Notes under the pieces: generated by a model | What the model was told of the DNA's origin: nothing | Seen by the model: the letters and a program-made list of their open reading frames with translations, nothing else | Database searches by the model: none | Position numbers and translations under genes: made by a program | Source: Cellulosimicrobium cellulans | Lineage (GTDB): Bacteria > Actinomycetota > Actinomycetes > Actinomycetales > Cellulomonadaceae | Length of the DNA stretch: 64,000 nucleotides | Direction of reading: 5' to 3' | NCBI RefSeq assembly: GCF_024124905.1 | Contig: NZ_JAMXST010000001.1 | Span: 372,001 to 436,000, forward strand | In this document: positions 1-8,197 of the stretch, in pieces | How the letters are laid out: each line of letters opens with the position of its first letter | Position numbering within the stretch: the stretch's first letter is position 1

Positions 1-342
1 CTGGGACTGCTCGGCACCGCGCCGACGATGGAACAGGACTTCTACCGGAGAAGACTCGAGCGAGCGGGCTTCACTGTGCTGCCCCCGGAGCCCGTCGACC
101 GGACCACGGTCGATCAGATCATCTTCGACGAGCTGACCAGACACGTGTTCCGGCCTGAGTCTCGGGAGACCTACATCCGGGTCATGACAGACCTCCACGC
201 GGCCGGGGCCGAGGCGATCGTGCTCGGATGCACCGAGATCATCCTCTTGGTCGGCCCCGACGACGTGCCGGGACTGCCGCTGCTTGACTCGACCACGCTG
301 CACGTCGAAGCCATCGTCCAGACCGCGATGTCCCGCGGCTAA
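1..342 (+). CDS. Aspartate/glutamate racemase family protein, C-terminal part (5' end off the window)
   Basis: The reading frame is open from base 1 and ends at 342, so only the C-terminal ~113 residues are visible. The first residues read LGLLGTAPTM, which matches the second-lobe motif of the Asp/Glu racemase superfamily. The later GCTEI at about residue 78 carries the second catalytic cysteine. An ATG at 28 exists but would cut off the motif, so it is internal. The family racemises acidic amino acids or acts on related substrates in the cytoplasm; the substrate here cannot be told. It converges on the minus-strand operon that ends at 382. Confidence 0.8.
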   Translation: MGLLGTAPTMEQDFYRRRLERAGFTVLPPEPVDRTTVDQIIFDELTRHVFRPESRETYIRVMTDLHAAGAEAIVLGCTEIILLVGPDDVPGLPLLDSTTLHVEAIVQTAMSRG

Positions 343-381
343 GCCGCCCCACAGCGGGTCCGCCGCGCCGGGACGAGCCGG

Positions 382-1035
382 TCACCGGCGCTGGAGGAGA
401 AGTACCCCGTCGGTCAGCTCGGCGGCCTCGCCGGAAGGGGCGGTGGCGTGTCGGGTGTGCGTCTGGATGCTCAGGACGAGCCAGTCGTGCTCGTTGAGGT
501 TCAGCTCCACGAACTGTCGTGCCGGGCTGGGAAAGCTGTGCGCGGGATGATCCGCGGCGTCGACCCAGGGTGGGAGTGCGGCGTGGGAGAGGACCACGAG
601 GTGACCGCCGGCGCGCACCGTGGTGGCTGCGCGTTGCAGGATCGCGATGCGCGGGAGCGAGACAGGCGAGTGCAGGAAGCTGGCGGTCATCAGATCGTAG
701 GGGCCGTCGTCCGGCTCCCACCGTGCCAGGTCGGCAGTGACGAACCGGGTGGCCGCGCTGGCCTGTTGACGCTGAGCCTCGCGGCGTGCGCGGGCGATAG
801 CGGTGGCGGAGATGTCCACGCCGGTGACGAGCCAGCCCTGGGTGGCGAGCCAGATCGCATCGGCGCCCTCCCCGCACCCCAGATCCAGCGCTTTCCCCGG
901 AGCCAAGTGCTGCACAGCGTTGACCAGGCTAGGGTTCGGGCGGCCCGACCACACGCGCTCGGCGTCCCGGTAGCGGCCCTCCCAGAACTCCTGAGGATTC
1001 TGAGAGGGCGAGTCGTGGCGCGTGGCGCCTGTCAT
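382..1035 (-). CDS. Class I SAM-dependent methyltransferase (TehB-like)
   Basis: 217 residues. Rossmann-fold motif I is LDLGCGEG at about 50-57, followed by the acidic residue of GVDIS near 74, so SAM binding is well supported. The fold and size resemble the TehB/thiopurine-type small-molecule methyltransferases used in oxyanion or xenobiotic detoxification; the substrate is not predictable. The start was placed at 1035 because it overlaps the stop of the upstream 58-residue gene (ATGA); the frame stays open to 1110 without better support. It is the last gene of a minus-strand operon with a CstR-like sensor, so a role in thiol, chalcogen or metal stress is inferred. Confidence 0.8.
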   Translation of the reverse strand: MTGATRHDSPSQNPQEFWEGRYRDAERVWSGRPNPSLVNAVQHLAPGKALDLGCGEGADAIWLATQGWLVTGVDISATAIARARREAQRQQASAATRFVTADLARWEPDDGPYDLMTASFLHSPVSLPRIAILQRAATTVRAGGHLVVLSHAALPPWVDAADHPAHSFPSPARQFVELNLNEHDWLVLSIQTHTRHATAPSGEAAELTDGVLLLQRR

Positions 1036-1208
1036 CGTCCGAACAAGCGGGCGAAGAACCCGCTCGTCGCGGCTGCCTTCTCCTTCTCCTTGTCGTGTCC
1101 GGGGCACCACTGGCCCGCCGGCACGGTGCGCTTGACCTCGGCGATGTGCTGGCCGCAGCCGGCCCAGGTGGTCTTGCCGCAGGTCTTACAGGTCACAGCT
1201 CGGCACAT
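1032..1208 (-). CDS. Small cysteine-rich putative zinc-binding protein (58 aa)
   Basis: The protein starts MCRAVTCKTCGKTTWAGCGQ and ends in a Lys/Glu then Phe/Arg-rich tail. Cysteines at 2, 7, 10, 18 and about 35 plus two histidines suggest a structural zinc site. Similar short proteins are common beside stress and detoxification genes of actinobacteria, but no function is known to me. Its TGA overlaps the methyltransferase ATG, so the two are translationally coupled. Confidence 0.7.
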   Translation of the reverse strand: MCRAVTCKTCGKTTWAGCGQHIAEVKRTVPAGQWCPGHDKEKEKAAATSGFFARLFGR

Positions 1209-1262
1209 GGATTGCTTCTTCCTTCGAGGGCTGGCTGTCGGTTGGTCGTGAGGATCGCTCGT

Positions 1263-1538
1263 TCAGGCGAGCGTGAGGAACAGCTTCTCCAGCTCCTCGG
1301 TGGTGATGTCGTCGGCACGGTTGGTGCCGTCGGGGTCGGCGATGCAGTCCTTCATCGCGGTGGAGATGATCGCGAACCCGGCACGGTCAAGCGCCGAGGA
1401 GACCGCCGCGAGCTGGGTCACCACCTCCCGGCACGACCCGCCGCCTTCGACCGCGTCAATGACGGCGTTGAGCTGGCCGCGGGCGCGGCGGAGCCGGTTG
1501 AGGATGCGGCGCTGGGCGTCGGGGTCACTCGTGGACAT
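1263..1538 (-). CDS. CsoR/FrmR-family regulator with a CstR-like (Cys-x-Cys) sensor site
   Basis: 91 residues, a full-length all-helical DUF156 repressor. Aligned without gaps to M. tuberculosis CsoR numbering it has Cys36 (SCREV) and Cys65 (KDCI) but Ala at 61, where copper-sensing CsoR has the ligand histidine. Loss of the histidine with retention of both cysteines is the hallmark of CstR persulfide sensors, so a sulfane-sulfur sensor is more likely than a Cu(I) sensor; this is inference. Its ATG lies inside the 3' end of the DUF2892 gene (14-bp overlap). It probably represses its own operon through the palindrome at 1982-1997. Confidence 0.85.
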   Translation of the reverse strand: MSTSDPDAQRRILNRLRRARGQLNAVIDAVEGGGSCREVVTQLAAVSSALDRAGFAIISTAMKDCIADPDGTNRADDITTEELEKLFLTLA

Positions 1539-1845
1539 GAGAACTCCTGTTCGGGACGGGGGCGCTCGTCAGGTCGACGTGCTGCCGGGCATCGGGGATG
1601 TCGAGTGTGTGCTGCGGCGTCTGAGGCTGCCGACGAGTGGTGAGCCAGCTCGTCGGGCATGTTCCAGTGACCGCCATGACCGCGATGACGGTGGCCATCA
1701 CGCCGGCGGCTACCGCGATCGCCGGGTCCGTCGACAGCATGGATGCACCGAACGCGCCGACGATCAGGGCGACGGCTCCACGGCTCAGCCGCCCCCATAC
1801 GCCGGCGCGGCATGCCGGGGCGCAGGTGAGCTGTCGGTCAGACAT
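1525..1845 (-). CDS. DUF2892 (YgaP-like) membrane protein with hydrophilic tail
   Basis: 106 residues. The N-terminal CAPACRAGVWGRLSRG motif followed by two hydrophobic helices (about 22-40 and 42-60) matches the DUF2892/YgaP transmembrane module, which often accompanies or is fused to rhodanese domains. The C-terminal ~40 residues are polar and not recognised. A ribosome site (AGGAG) lies inside the upstream 44-residue ORF. Pairing with a CstR-like sensor supports a sulfur-handling role at the membrane. Confidence 0.7.
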   Translation of the reverse strand: MSDRQLTCAPACRAGVWGRLSRGAVALIVGAFGASMLSTDPAIAVAAGVMATVIAVMAVTGTCPTSWLTTRRQPQTPQHTLDIPDARQHVDLTSAPVPNRSSHVHE

Positions 1846-1972
1846 AGGCGAAACTCCTCTGACTGTCAGGAACGTCGTCGAGTGGGTGGTCGGCCCAAAA
1901 GCCCAGGATCGGCACCGAGCTCTCCTCGACCACCCCGGTCGGGTTCTCTCGCCTGATCTCGGTCGCGCCCAT
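1838..1972 (-). CDS. Short leader protein of the CstR-like operon (44 aa, unknown)
   Basis: Starts MGATEIRRENPT and ends SQRSFAYV. It is not recognised. The ATG at 1972 sits immediately after a good promoter, so the mRNA would be almost leaderless, and the TGA overlaps the DUF2892 start by 8 nt. It may be a true small protein or a coupling leader peptide. The frame runs upstream to 2086 but that would read through the promoter, so the shorter start is preferred. Confidence 0.5.
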   Translation of the reverse strand: MGATEIRRENPTGVVEESSVPILGFWADHPLDDVPDSQRSFAYV

Positions 1973-1978
1973 GACTCC

Positions 1979-2008
1979 ACTATACCCCCGGGGGTATCGC
2001 GATCTCAA
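1979..2008 (-). promoter_or_regulatory. Promoter with 16-bp CsoR/CstR-type operator
   Basis: On the minus strand TTGAGA (2003-2008) and TATAGT (1979-1984) are separated by 18 bp. The spacer holds the perfect palindrome ATACCCCCGGGGGTAT (1982-1997), the G-tract operator form known for CsoR/CstR repressors, overlapping the -10. The expected transcription start falls on or next to the ATG at 1972. Confidence 0.85.
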
Positions 2009-2208
2009 CTTTGTCATCGCAGCGTCGCGAACGAAGTCTCCGCGACAGAGGCAAGCGGACTCTCCGGACGGTTGTGCAGCGCCCACCGATCGCTCCTCGC
2101 GCAGCCCACTCCTCTCGGACCGCGTGGGCCGCAGAGGTCACGAACCGGGCGGGAGGCGGCTACCCCACGGCGGCCGGCGAAGACAGGCTGAACCATACGA
2201 CTATGCTA

Positions 2209-2230
2209 GATAGTAACTATCATGGATAGT
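2209..2230. promoter_or_regulatory. Overlapping palindromes upstream of the sortase-like gene
   Basis: GATAGTAACTATC (2209-2221) and ACTATCATGGATAGT (2216-2230) are two perfect palindromes that share the central ACTATC, giving three GATAGT half-sites in 22 bp in an AT-rich island. They look like an operator for a dimeric regulator controlling the gene at 2236; the regulator is unknown. Confidence 0.5.
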
Positions 2231-2235
2231 CGAAC

Positions 2236-2820
2236 ATGAGGTTGGTCAACGTGCGGAACGGGGTTCGGAGCATGCGGGAGACAGTCGGACGGAGTAAGCC
2301 ACCGCCGCGGCGCTGGCATGGGTTCCTCAGCGCGGCGGCGGGGACGGTCCTCGTCCTCGCTGGCGGGGCGCTGCTGGTAGGCCTTCTCGCCGCGCCGGAG
2401 CGGGTCGAGTATGTGTACGGGACGGTGAAGACGGCGGTCACGGGAAGCATCCATGCCGCGCGGGAGGACGCGTTCGGAGACCTGCCCACCGTGGACTTGG
2501 GCGCCACGGGTGGCGTGCACGAACTAGACGGCTGCGACGGAACGTTCACGGAGATGAGTTCCTACGAGCGGGAGGGCGTTCCGCCGGTATGGGCAGCTCA
2601 CAACAATTGTCAAGGCGACGTCCTGCTCCCCTGGGAGATAGGCCAACGGGTGCAGGTCGAGGGTAGCGATCAGGTGTATCAAGTGGTTGATATCCGCCAC
2701 ACGCCAAAGACCTGGGCGACCACCGATGACCTACTTGGCCTCGACGGTTCATTCGCCTTGCAGACATGCTTCTACGGCGAGGACCGGATGAAGTTCGTTG
2801 GGCTCGAACCGGTCGATTAG
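2236..2820 (+). CDS. Membrane-anchored sortase-like transpeptidase domain protein
   Basis: 194 residues. A basic N-terminus and one hydrophobic helix (about 30-52) suggest a signal anchor with the rest outside. His122 (AAHNNCQGD, followed by a GQRVQVEG strand), Cys178 (LQTCF) and Arg184 (EDRMKF) fall in the order and spacing of the sortase His-Cys-Arg triad. The usual N-terminal sortase strands are reduced, so this is a compact or divergent member. A GTG at 2251 preceded by GAGG is a plausible alternative start. No sorting-signal substrate is seen nearby. Function as a sortase is inferred from the triad only. Confidence 0.55.
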   Translation: MRLVNVRNGVRSMRETVGRSKPPPRRWHGFLSAAAGTVLVLAGGALLVGLLAAPERVEYVYGTVKTAVTGSIHAAREDAFGDLPTVDLGATGGVHELDGCDGTFTEMSSYEREGVPPVWAAHNNCQGDVLLPWEIGQRVQVEGSDQVYQVVDIRHTPKTWATTDDLLGLDGSFALQTCFYGEDRMKFVGLEPVD

Positions 2821-3880
2821 TCGCGGGATTGTCGAGACCCGCCCGTCGCGCAGTCCTCAGCGCGGTCCGTCTGGTGCCCGCGAAAGAGGTGGTCAGGAAT
2901 CCCATCCCAGGAATGCGGTTGATGAGCCCGAATCGGTCGCGGCGTCGAACCAACACGAGTCCTGCAGTCTCCGCGGTTTCGCACCCATCCTCGCCCGGAA
3001 CCGCATCATCGTCCAGCCGGTCGGGCCGTTGGCCTACGACTGCGTTCAGGTCATCGTCGTTCGCGATGGAAGCGCTATCCTGTTTAGCGAGTTCAAGCAG
3101 AAGCTGGTCAAGTTTGGGGACGTGATTCTCCTGGGGGCCAACACACTGCTTGGGGGTGAGCCCGAGGGTCGTGCAACTGTGACGACGGTCTATCTCGACA
3201 CCGACTACTTGATTGACCAGATTTTCTGGCAACACGTCGGCATATTACGGGACCGCCTCGACGCGCAGTGCTTTGCCGAGACTATGTATGCCGAGCCTGC
3301 GCAGGTACTTCATATCGGCGAAGATCGAGCGGGTATGCTGATGCCGCGTCTCGATGAGCTGGTTGCTCTCAGTATCGATGGCCGATTCGCGGAGAACTTC
3401 AATCGAATGCAGGCATTGTGGTTCAGCATCGCTCATGTCGTGACTCCCTTTGTCAAGACCTCACCGATCCGTACATCCCCGACGCAGCGCGCGACCGCGA
3501 TACCCTCCCTACCTCGTGTTCGTCGGTTTGCGCCATTGCGCACAGAAGCGCGCAAGGTCGCTGAACTCTTACGGACGGACCCGGCGCGGCGTTGGTCCGT
3601 GTCGGACTTGGCAGATGAAGTACATCTGTCGAAGTCACAGGTCAACCGCATCTTCGTTGAGGCGTACGGGAAGTCACCGATCGCTTACCTGACCATGCAG
3701 CGAGCCGAGCGGATGGCGCATCTTTTACGCACGACGTCCCGCTCTGTTGCGGCGATCGCTCAGGAGGTGGGCTGGAGCGATCCTGACTTCGCCGCTCGCC
3801 AGTTCCGCCGCGGCGTCGGCCTTACTCCCAGCGACTACCGGACGATGCATCGGGTGACGTCCACGCAAGTGGCCGGGTGA
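2798..3880 (+). CDS. AraC-family transcriptional regulator
   Basis: The C-terminal ~100 residues carry two helix-turn-helix motifs (SVSDLADEVHLSKSQVNRIF and the SVAAIAQEVGWSDPDFAARQF helices) ending in the AraC signature GLTPSDYR. The region from about residue 65 resembles the beta-rich N-terminal domain of AraC regulators found on actinobacterial mobile elements. The assigned ATG overlaps the preceding gene by 23 bp and the first ~50 residues are low-complexity; no better start codon occurs in the frame, so the true N-terminus is uncertain. It likely controls the ICE transfer region downstream. Confidence 0.8.
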   Translation: MGSNRSISRGIVETRPSRSPQRGPSGARERGGQESHPRNAVDEPESVAASNQHESCSLRGFAPILARNRIIVQPVGPLAYDCVQVIVVRDGSAILFSEFKQKLVKFGDVILLGANTLLGGEPEGRATVTTVYLDTDYLIDQIFWQHVGILRDRLDAQCFAETMYAEPAQVLHIGEDRAGMLMPRLDELVALSIDGRFAENFNRMQALWFSIAHVVTPFVKTSPIRTSPTQRATAIPSLPRVRRFAPLRTEARKVAELLRTDPARRWSVSDLADEVHLSKSQVNRIFVEAYGKSPIAYLTMQRAERMAHLLRTTSRSVAAIAQEVGWSDPDFAARQFRRGVGLTPSDYRTMHRVTSTQVAG

Positions 3881-4100
3881 AGGACGCATCTGTCCGGGTG
3901 ATAGCCGCGGGATCGGTGGCCGCAGGCCCCAGGGCCAGTTCCGATCCGGTAGGCCGGTAGAGACTCGTCGGGTTCGTCGCGGAGCTGACGGTCGCCAGTC
4001 TTGTTCCGTCGTCCGTCTTGTCTTCCTGATCCGCCCGGCGTACCTCGCGGTCGCACGGTTGCTCCCACTCGGAGTGGCCCTGGCGGAGGGAGGTCAGGCG

Positions 4101-5198
4101 ATGGCTGCGAACGAGGACAAGCAGGCGGCGCGGCAAGTGACGCTCGATGCGCTGGAAGAACGCATCGTGCGTTCGGTCGAGGAACTGGTGTCGGGCGATG
4201 ACTGGCGGCGTGCGATCGAGTTCGCCGCGAGGTTCCGGACCCGCTCGTTCAACAACACGCTGTTGATCTGGGCGCAGCATCTCGAAGCCTACGAACAGGG
4301 CCGGGTGCCGACACCGACGCCGACCTGGGTTGCCGGGTACAACGACTGGCAGAAGATGGGCCGCTGGCCGGAGAAGGACGGCGGCTATCGGATTCGCGGT
4401 CCGGTCAAGGCGAGGTTCGCATCGGCGACCCCGCGCGATCCGGCGTCGTGGCGGCGGCTCGGGAAGTGGGAGAAGCCCCGACCGGGCGAAGTCGTGCGCA
4501 GGCGGATCGTCAGCGTCGTCCCGGCCTATGTGTGGGACGTGTCGAGGACGCACGGCGCACCGCTTCCCGAGCTGCCCCGTCCGAGGCTGCTGGAAGGCGA
4601 AGCCCCGGCCGGGCTGTGGGAGGGCCTGACCGAGCAGGCGGAGTCGCTGGGGTTCGAGGTGCTGCGGATGCCGCGCGACCGCATCGAACGGGGCGCGAAC
4701 GGCTGCATCGACTTCGAGACCCGGCAAGTGATGGTCTGCGCGGACATGGACCCGGCCGCGCAGGTCAAGACCCTCGCGCACGAGCTGGCGCACGTCCGGC
4801 TGGACGGCCCGAATCAGCGGGACGACGCCCGCGAGCATCGAGGAATCAGCGAGGTACGCGCGGAGTCGGTCGCGTTGATGATCGCCGCCGCACACGGCAT
4901 GGACACCAGCGACTACACGATCCCGTATGTCGCCGGATGGGCGAGCAACGTGGACGGGAAAGACCCCGTGGCGGTGGTCCGCGCCACGGGCGAGCAGGTG
5001 CGCAGCACCGCATTCGACATTCTCGACAAGCTCGACACCACACAGCTCGGGAACGGCAACCCGCTGTCCCTGCGTGTCGATGGCCCGGAGCACACGCCGC
5101 AGGCCCAGGAGACGCCAGAGCAGGCCGCGCGCCAGGTCGAGCCGCTGCCGGAGCGGGAGACGCCGGCGGCCTCAGTCGGCTCGGGACGGGGCCTGTGA
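4101..5198 (+). CDS. ArdC-like antirestriction protein with zincin metallopeptidase domain
   Basis: 365 residues. The N-terminal half (FNNTLLIWAQ, then a TWVAGYNDWQKMGR segment) is the ArdC-type single-strand DNA-binding domain. It is followed by a zinc-metallopeptidase region with HELAH at about 227-231. ArdC proteins coat entering single-stranded DNA and protect it from restriction during conjugation. The start at 4101 has a strong ribosome site (GGAGGGAGG); an upstream in-frame ATG at 4059 does not. The stop overlaps the next gene as TGATG, so it opens the replication/maintenance operon of the ICE. Confidence 0.85.
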   Translation: MAANEDKQAARQVTLDALEERIVRSVEELVSGDDWRRAIEFAARFRTRSFNNTLLIWAQHLEAYEQGRVPTPTPTWVAGYNDWQKMGRWPEKDGGYRIRGPVKARFASATPRDPASWRRLGKWEKPRPGEVVRRRIVSVVPAYVWDVSRTHGAPLPELPRPRLLEGEAPAGLWEGLTEQAESLGFEVLRMPRDRIERGANGCIDFETRQVMVCADMDPAAQVKTLAHELAHVRLDGPNQRDDAREHRGISEVRAESVALMIAAAHGMDTSDYTIPYVAGWASNVDGKDPVAVVRATGEQVRSTAFDILDKLDTTQLGNGNPLSLRVDGPEHTPQAQETPEQAARQVEPLPERETPAASVGSGRGL

Positions 5199-6112
5199 TG
5201 GTCACCCCCGCCACGGCTGCCGCCGTGTTCGGTCAGCTCGACGGGGCACCGTTGCCGGTCGCGGCTGGTGAGCTGGCGCGGGCCGGAGTTCCGGTGTTCC
5301 CCTGTGCGCCGGCCGGGAAGCGGCCGATCCCGGAGCGCGGATTCCACGAGGCCAGCATCGACCCGAGCCGTGTTGAGGCGTGGTGGCGGGCGCGGCCGGC
5401 CGCGAACATCGGCATCCCGACCGGTGCCGTCTCGGGGCTGGTAGTGATCGACGTGGATGTGCACGGCGTCAACGGGTACGCCGCCTACGCGCGGTCAGCC
5501 CGGGCCGGGCTGATCCCCGAGCCGCTGGCGGTCGTGCGCACACCCACCGGCGGCCAGCACGCCTACTTTCCAGCCGACCCGAACCAGGCGCAACGGTCCT
5601 GGCAGGCAGGGAAGGTCGGCATCGACTGTCGCGGGGACGGCGGCTACATCATCGCCCCGCCCTCGCTGCTACGGCTCGACGGCCTGCGCACGCCGTACCG
5701 GGTCGAGCAGCTCGCGGCCGGTGCGGCCTGGCCGATAGATGCGGCCCGGCTGCGAGACTTCCTTGATCCTCGGCCCGCGCCTCGGCCGCGCCTCGGTGGG
5801 CCAGTGCGGCGCGAGGATGCGGAGCGGCTGGCGACGTGGCTGGGGCGGCAGGCCACCGACCGCAACCTCAAACTCTTCTGGGCCTCGTGCCGGTTGTCCG
5901 AGGGCGGGGTGCCGCTCACGGATGCCCTGGACGCGATGGTGACGGCCGCACAATCCGATTTCGGGGAGCGGGAAATCACCCGCACCGTCTACAGCGCCTA
6001 TCGCAGCGTCGGCGCCGGAGCCCGCCGGGACCGTCCGGCCGCATCGCCTTCGGGCGAGTTCGCTCGCGGGAACGCGCAGCAGCGGGCGCCCGCCACGCGG
6101 GGGCTGTCATGA
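5198..6112 (+). CDS. Bifunctional primase/polymerase (prim-pol) domain protein
   Basis: 304 residues. The archaeo-eukaryotic primase motifs are visible: VVIDVDVHG (acidic pair at about 85/87), PTGGQHAYF with the catalytic His near 121, and GIDCRGDGGYIIAPPS. The C-terminal ~90 residues are a small helical region without a helicase domain, so this is a stand-alone primase rather than a full replicase. It would prime the transferred strand or ICE replication. The frame is open far upstream, but the TGATG overlap with the ArdC gene fixes the start at 5198. Confidence 0.85.
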   Translation: MVTPATAAAVFGQLDGAPLPVAAGELARAGVPVFPCAPAGKRPIPERGFHEASIDPSRVEAWWRARPAANIGIPTGAVSGLVVIDVDVHGVNGYAAYARSARAGLIPEPLAVVRTPTGGQHAYFPADPNQAQRSWQAGKVGIDCRGDGGYIIAPPSLLRLDGLRTPYRVEQLAAGAAWPIDAARLRDFLDPRPAPRPRLGGPVRREDAERLATWLGRQATDRNLKLFWASCRLSEGGVPLTDALDAMVTAAQSDFGEREITRTVYSAYRSVGAGARRDRPAASPSGEFARGNAQQRAPATRGLS

Positions 6113-6819
6113 AGGAGCTACGCGGCCGCCGGTGGGCGGTCATCACCTCGGTCGCCGGGACGGTGTTCATCGCCGCCGGCGCATTCTGGCTCAGCTTCAC
6201 CTCCTTGGCCGACCTTGCCCGCCGCTCCGGGATCGGGACCGGGCAGGCGTGGGCGTGGCCGCTGATCGTCGACGGCGTGATTGTGGTCTCCACGGTCGCC
6301 GTCGTCGCCCTCGCCGGTGAGCGAGCGGCGTGGTATCCATGGGCGCTGCTGGTCGGCGGCGCCGCCGTGTCGGTGACGGCGAACAGCTTGCACGCGGTGG
6401 TCGCGGCCGACGCCGACGTGCCCGGACCGCTCGCGGCCGCGGTCGCTGCCGTGCCGCCGGTCGTGCTGCTGGCGATCACGCATCTGACCGTCGTGCTGAC
6501 CCGCGCCACCGCACGCCCCACTATTGCGCTCGAGTTGCCACCGGCGGTCGAGCCGATCACCGCCCAGCCACAGCGCGAGGCGGCACCTCTCGACCCGCCA
6601 CCTGCGGAGGCAGGCGTCACCGCTACGGACTCTGACGGCGGGCCGGATCGCCGGGTGCTCGCGGCAGAGCTGCGCGAGCAGGACTGGTCGAACAAGGCCA
6701 TCGCCCGGCACCTGGGCGTGCATCCCTCGACGGTGGGCCGCTGGCTGCCGCGTGCTCACCAGTCCGATGAGGCGGACCCCTCCGGGTCGCAGCCCGAGAT
6801 GGAAGGAGCCCTGCCATGA
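6109..6819 (+). CDS. DUF2637 membrane protein with C-terminal helix-turn-helix
   Basis: 236 residues. Four hydrophobic helices lie between about residues 9 and 125, in the pattern of DUF2637 proteins of actinobacterial plasmids and ICEs. A proline-rich linker follows, then an HTH (ELREQDWSNKAIARHLGVHP). The combination suggests a membrane-tethered DNA-binding protein that could link element DNA to the envelope; the role is unproven. It starts with an ATGA overlap. Confidence 0.75.
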   Translation: MKELRGRRWAVITSVAGTVFIAAGAFWLSFTSLADLARRSGIGTGQAWAWPLIVDGVIVVSTVAVVALAGERAAWYPWALLVGGAAVSVTANSLHAVVAADADVPGPLAAAVAAVPPVVLLAITHLTVVLTRATARPTIALELPPAVEPITAQPQREAAPLDPPPAEAGVTATDSDGGPDRRVLAAELREQDWSNKAIARHLGVHPSTVGRWLPRAHQSDEADPSGSQPEMEGALP

Positions 6820-7223
6820 ACGACGAAGACCGGATGCGGGAGCAGCATCGCCAGCACCCCGAGCCCGAGCCGCCGCCTGCGCGGAACGACCCGGACTCGT
6901 CCGAGGCGACCGAAGCCGCGGGGACTCCGGATGCGGTCAAGGACGCCGAGTCCCGCAAGGCCGCCAAGGAGAAGCTGGCGCGGGTACGGGGCCGGGGCGT
7001 GGATTGGGTGCGCCCGACCGACCTGATCGCCCAAGGCGGCGGCGCGCTGTCTCGCCGGGGCATCGACCGGACCGCCGATATGAACCGGCACGTCCGCGCC
7101 CCGATCGAGAAGGGCGCCCGCTGGGTCGCCGAGCGAGCCAAGCGTCTGCCGCCCCTGAGCGCGTTCGGCCGTCGCGGCGGCGCCGAGCAGGGACCGCACC
7201 GCTCCGGGGTCGGGATGAGGTAG
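6816..7223 (+). CDS. Hypothetical charged ICE protein (135 aa)
   Basis: Not recognised. The first 60 residues are disordered and rich in Glu, Asp, Pro and Lys; the rest is basic with two predicted amphipathic helices. It is coupled to the DUF2637 gene by an ATGA overlap, which supports expression as part of the ICE operon. Confidence 0.6.
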   Translation: MNDEDRMREQHRQHPEPEPPPARNDPDSSEATEAAGTPDAVKDAESRKAAKEKLARVRGRGVDWVRPTDLIAQGGGALSRRGIDRTADMNRHVRAPIEKGARWVAERAKRLPPLSAFGRRGGAEQGPHRSGVGMR

Positions 7224-7315
7224 CCGGGTGGTGATGAGTCATGGGCGCCCATTCCGTCACGGCGAGCCCCGCAGTCGTCTGCGGGTGCACCTCGCCGTCG
7301 GGAGGTGCCCAGACC

Positions 7316-8197
7316 ATGACCAACGACACCAGCACCATGAGCGAGACCAGCGGCCGGACGGCTGAGGACTACCGCACCAGCGAGGGCCTGCGTGCCCTGC
7401 TGAAACGGCTGCACGCCGCCGGCCAGCGCGCCTGGGAGCACGACCCGGTAGCGGCAGAGCTGATGGCGTTCGCGGCCGAGAAGTACGCGGCGCTGGCGCA
7501 CAAGCACCGGCTCGATCCGTGGGAGGCCGCGTCGGCGGCGTTCGACGTGATGCGCACCAAGGCCGCCCGCACCGCCGATGACCCGTGGGCGGTCATCACG
7601 CACGCGGTACGGATCACCTGCATCGCCGAGGAACGCGGCCAAGGGCTGCTGTGCTCGACCCACCAGGCACGCCGGCCCCGCTACTCGATCTTCCACGACC
7701 CCGAACGGCTCTCCGACCGCGAGAACGTCCTGAGCGACTACCATCCCGCGTTCCAGATCAAGGACGCCCACGACCGCGACAACACCCCGGAGCAGGCACC
7801 GGCCGAGCCGGCGGCAACCACCGCGAGGTCGGCGGTCGAGGACGCGATCACGCTGCTGATGCTGCTGGACTGGCCCGAGGGCACGGCACGCCCGGCGGTA
7901 GAACACGTCTGCGTGGCGCTGACCCGCGTCGGGAACCGGCATACGGCCTACGAGACGCTGCGACGCGACAAGCACGCCCGAGCCCTGATCGACCTCCCGG
8001 GACGCTCCTGGGCGGTGCTGCTGCGCGCCCTGCTCGGCTGCCCGGACCCGGCGCTCGCGGCGACCGGCGCGGGACGCGGCATCCTGCTGCGGCTGCTGAT
8101 CGGCGAGACCCTGCCGGTGCTGCTGCGCGATGACGACCTCGTGCTCACCCTCTCGCTGGCTGCGCCGGGCACGACGAAGGCTCGGGGTGCGGGATGA
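7316..8197 (+). CDS. Conserved ICE protein with sigma-region-2-like N-terminal pattern (unknown function)
   Basis: 293 residues from the ATG at 7316, chosen because GGGAGG precedes it; the frame is open to 7241. The N-terminal half (HRLDPWEAASAAFDVMRTKA, then DDPWAVITHAVRITCIA) is helical and recalls sigma-70 region 2 spacing, and the C-terminal half contains a possible winged-helix segment around VALTRVGNRHTAYETLR. I do not recognise the family and the sigma resemblance is weak. It lies between the DUF2637 and ParB-like genes, with an ATGA overlap to the latter. Confidence 0.6.
   Translation: MTNDTSTMSETSGRTAEDYRTSEGLRALLKRLHAAGQRAWEHDPVAAELMAFAAEKYAALAHKHRLDPWEAASAAFDVMRTKAARTADDPWAVITHAVRITCIAEERGQGLLCSTHQARRPRYSIFHDPERLSDRENVLSDYHPAFQIKDAHDRDNTPEQAPAEPAATTARSAVEDAITLLMLLDWPEGTARPAVEHVCVALTRVGNRHTAYETLRRDKHARALIDLPGRSWAVLLRALLGCPDPALAATGAGRGILLRLLIGETLPVLLRDDDLVLTLSLAAPGTTKARGAG

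Noticed and set aside
1263-1538. Copper-sensing CsoR
   Set aside because: The ligand histidine position is alanine and no copper ATPase or chaperone is adjacent.
4448-5197. Extended N-terminus for the primase-polymerase gene
   Set aside because: This part of the frame is antisense-like Arg-rich sequence inside the ArdC gene; the TGATG overlap at 5198 and the prim-pol motifs define the true start.
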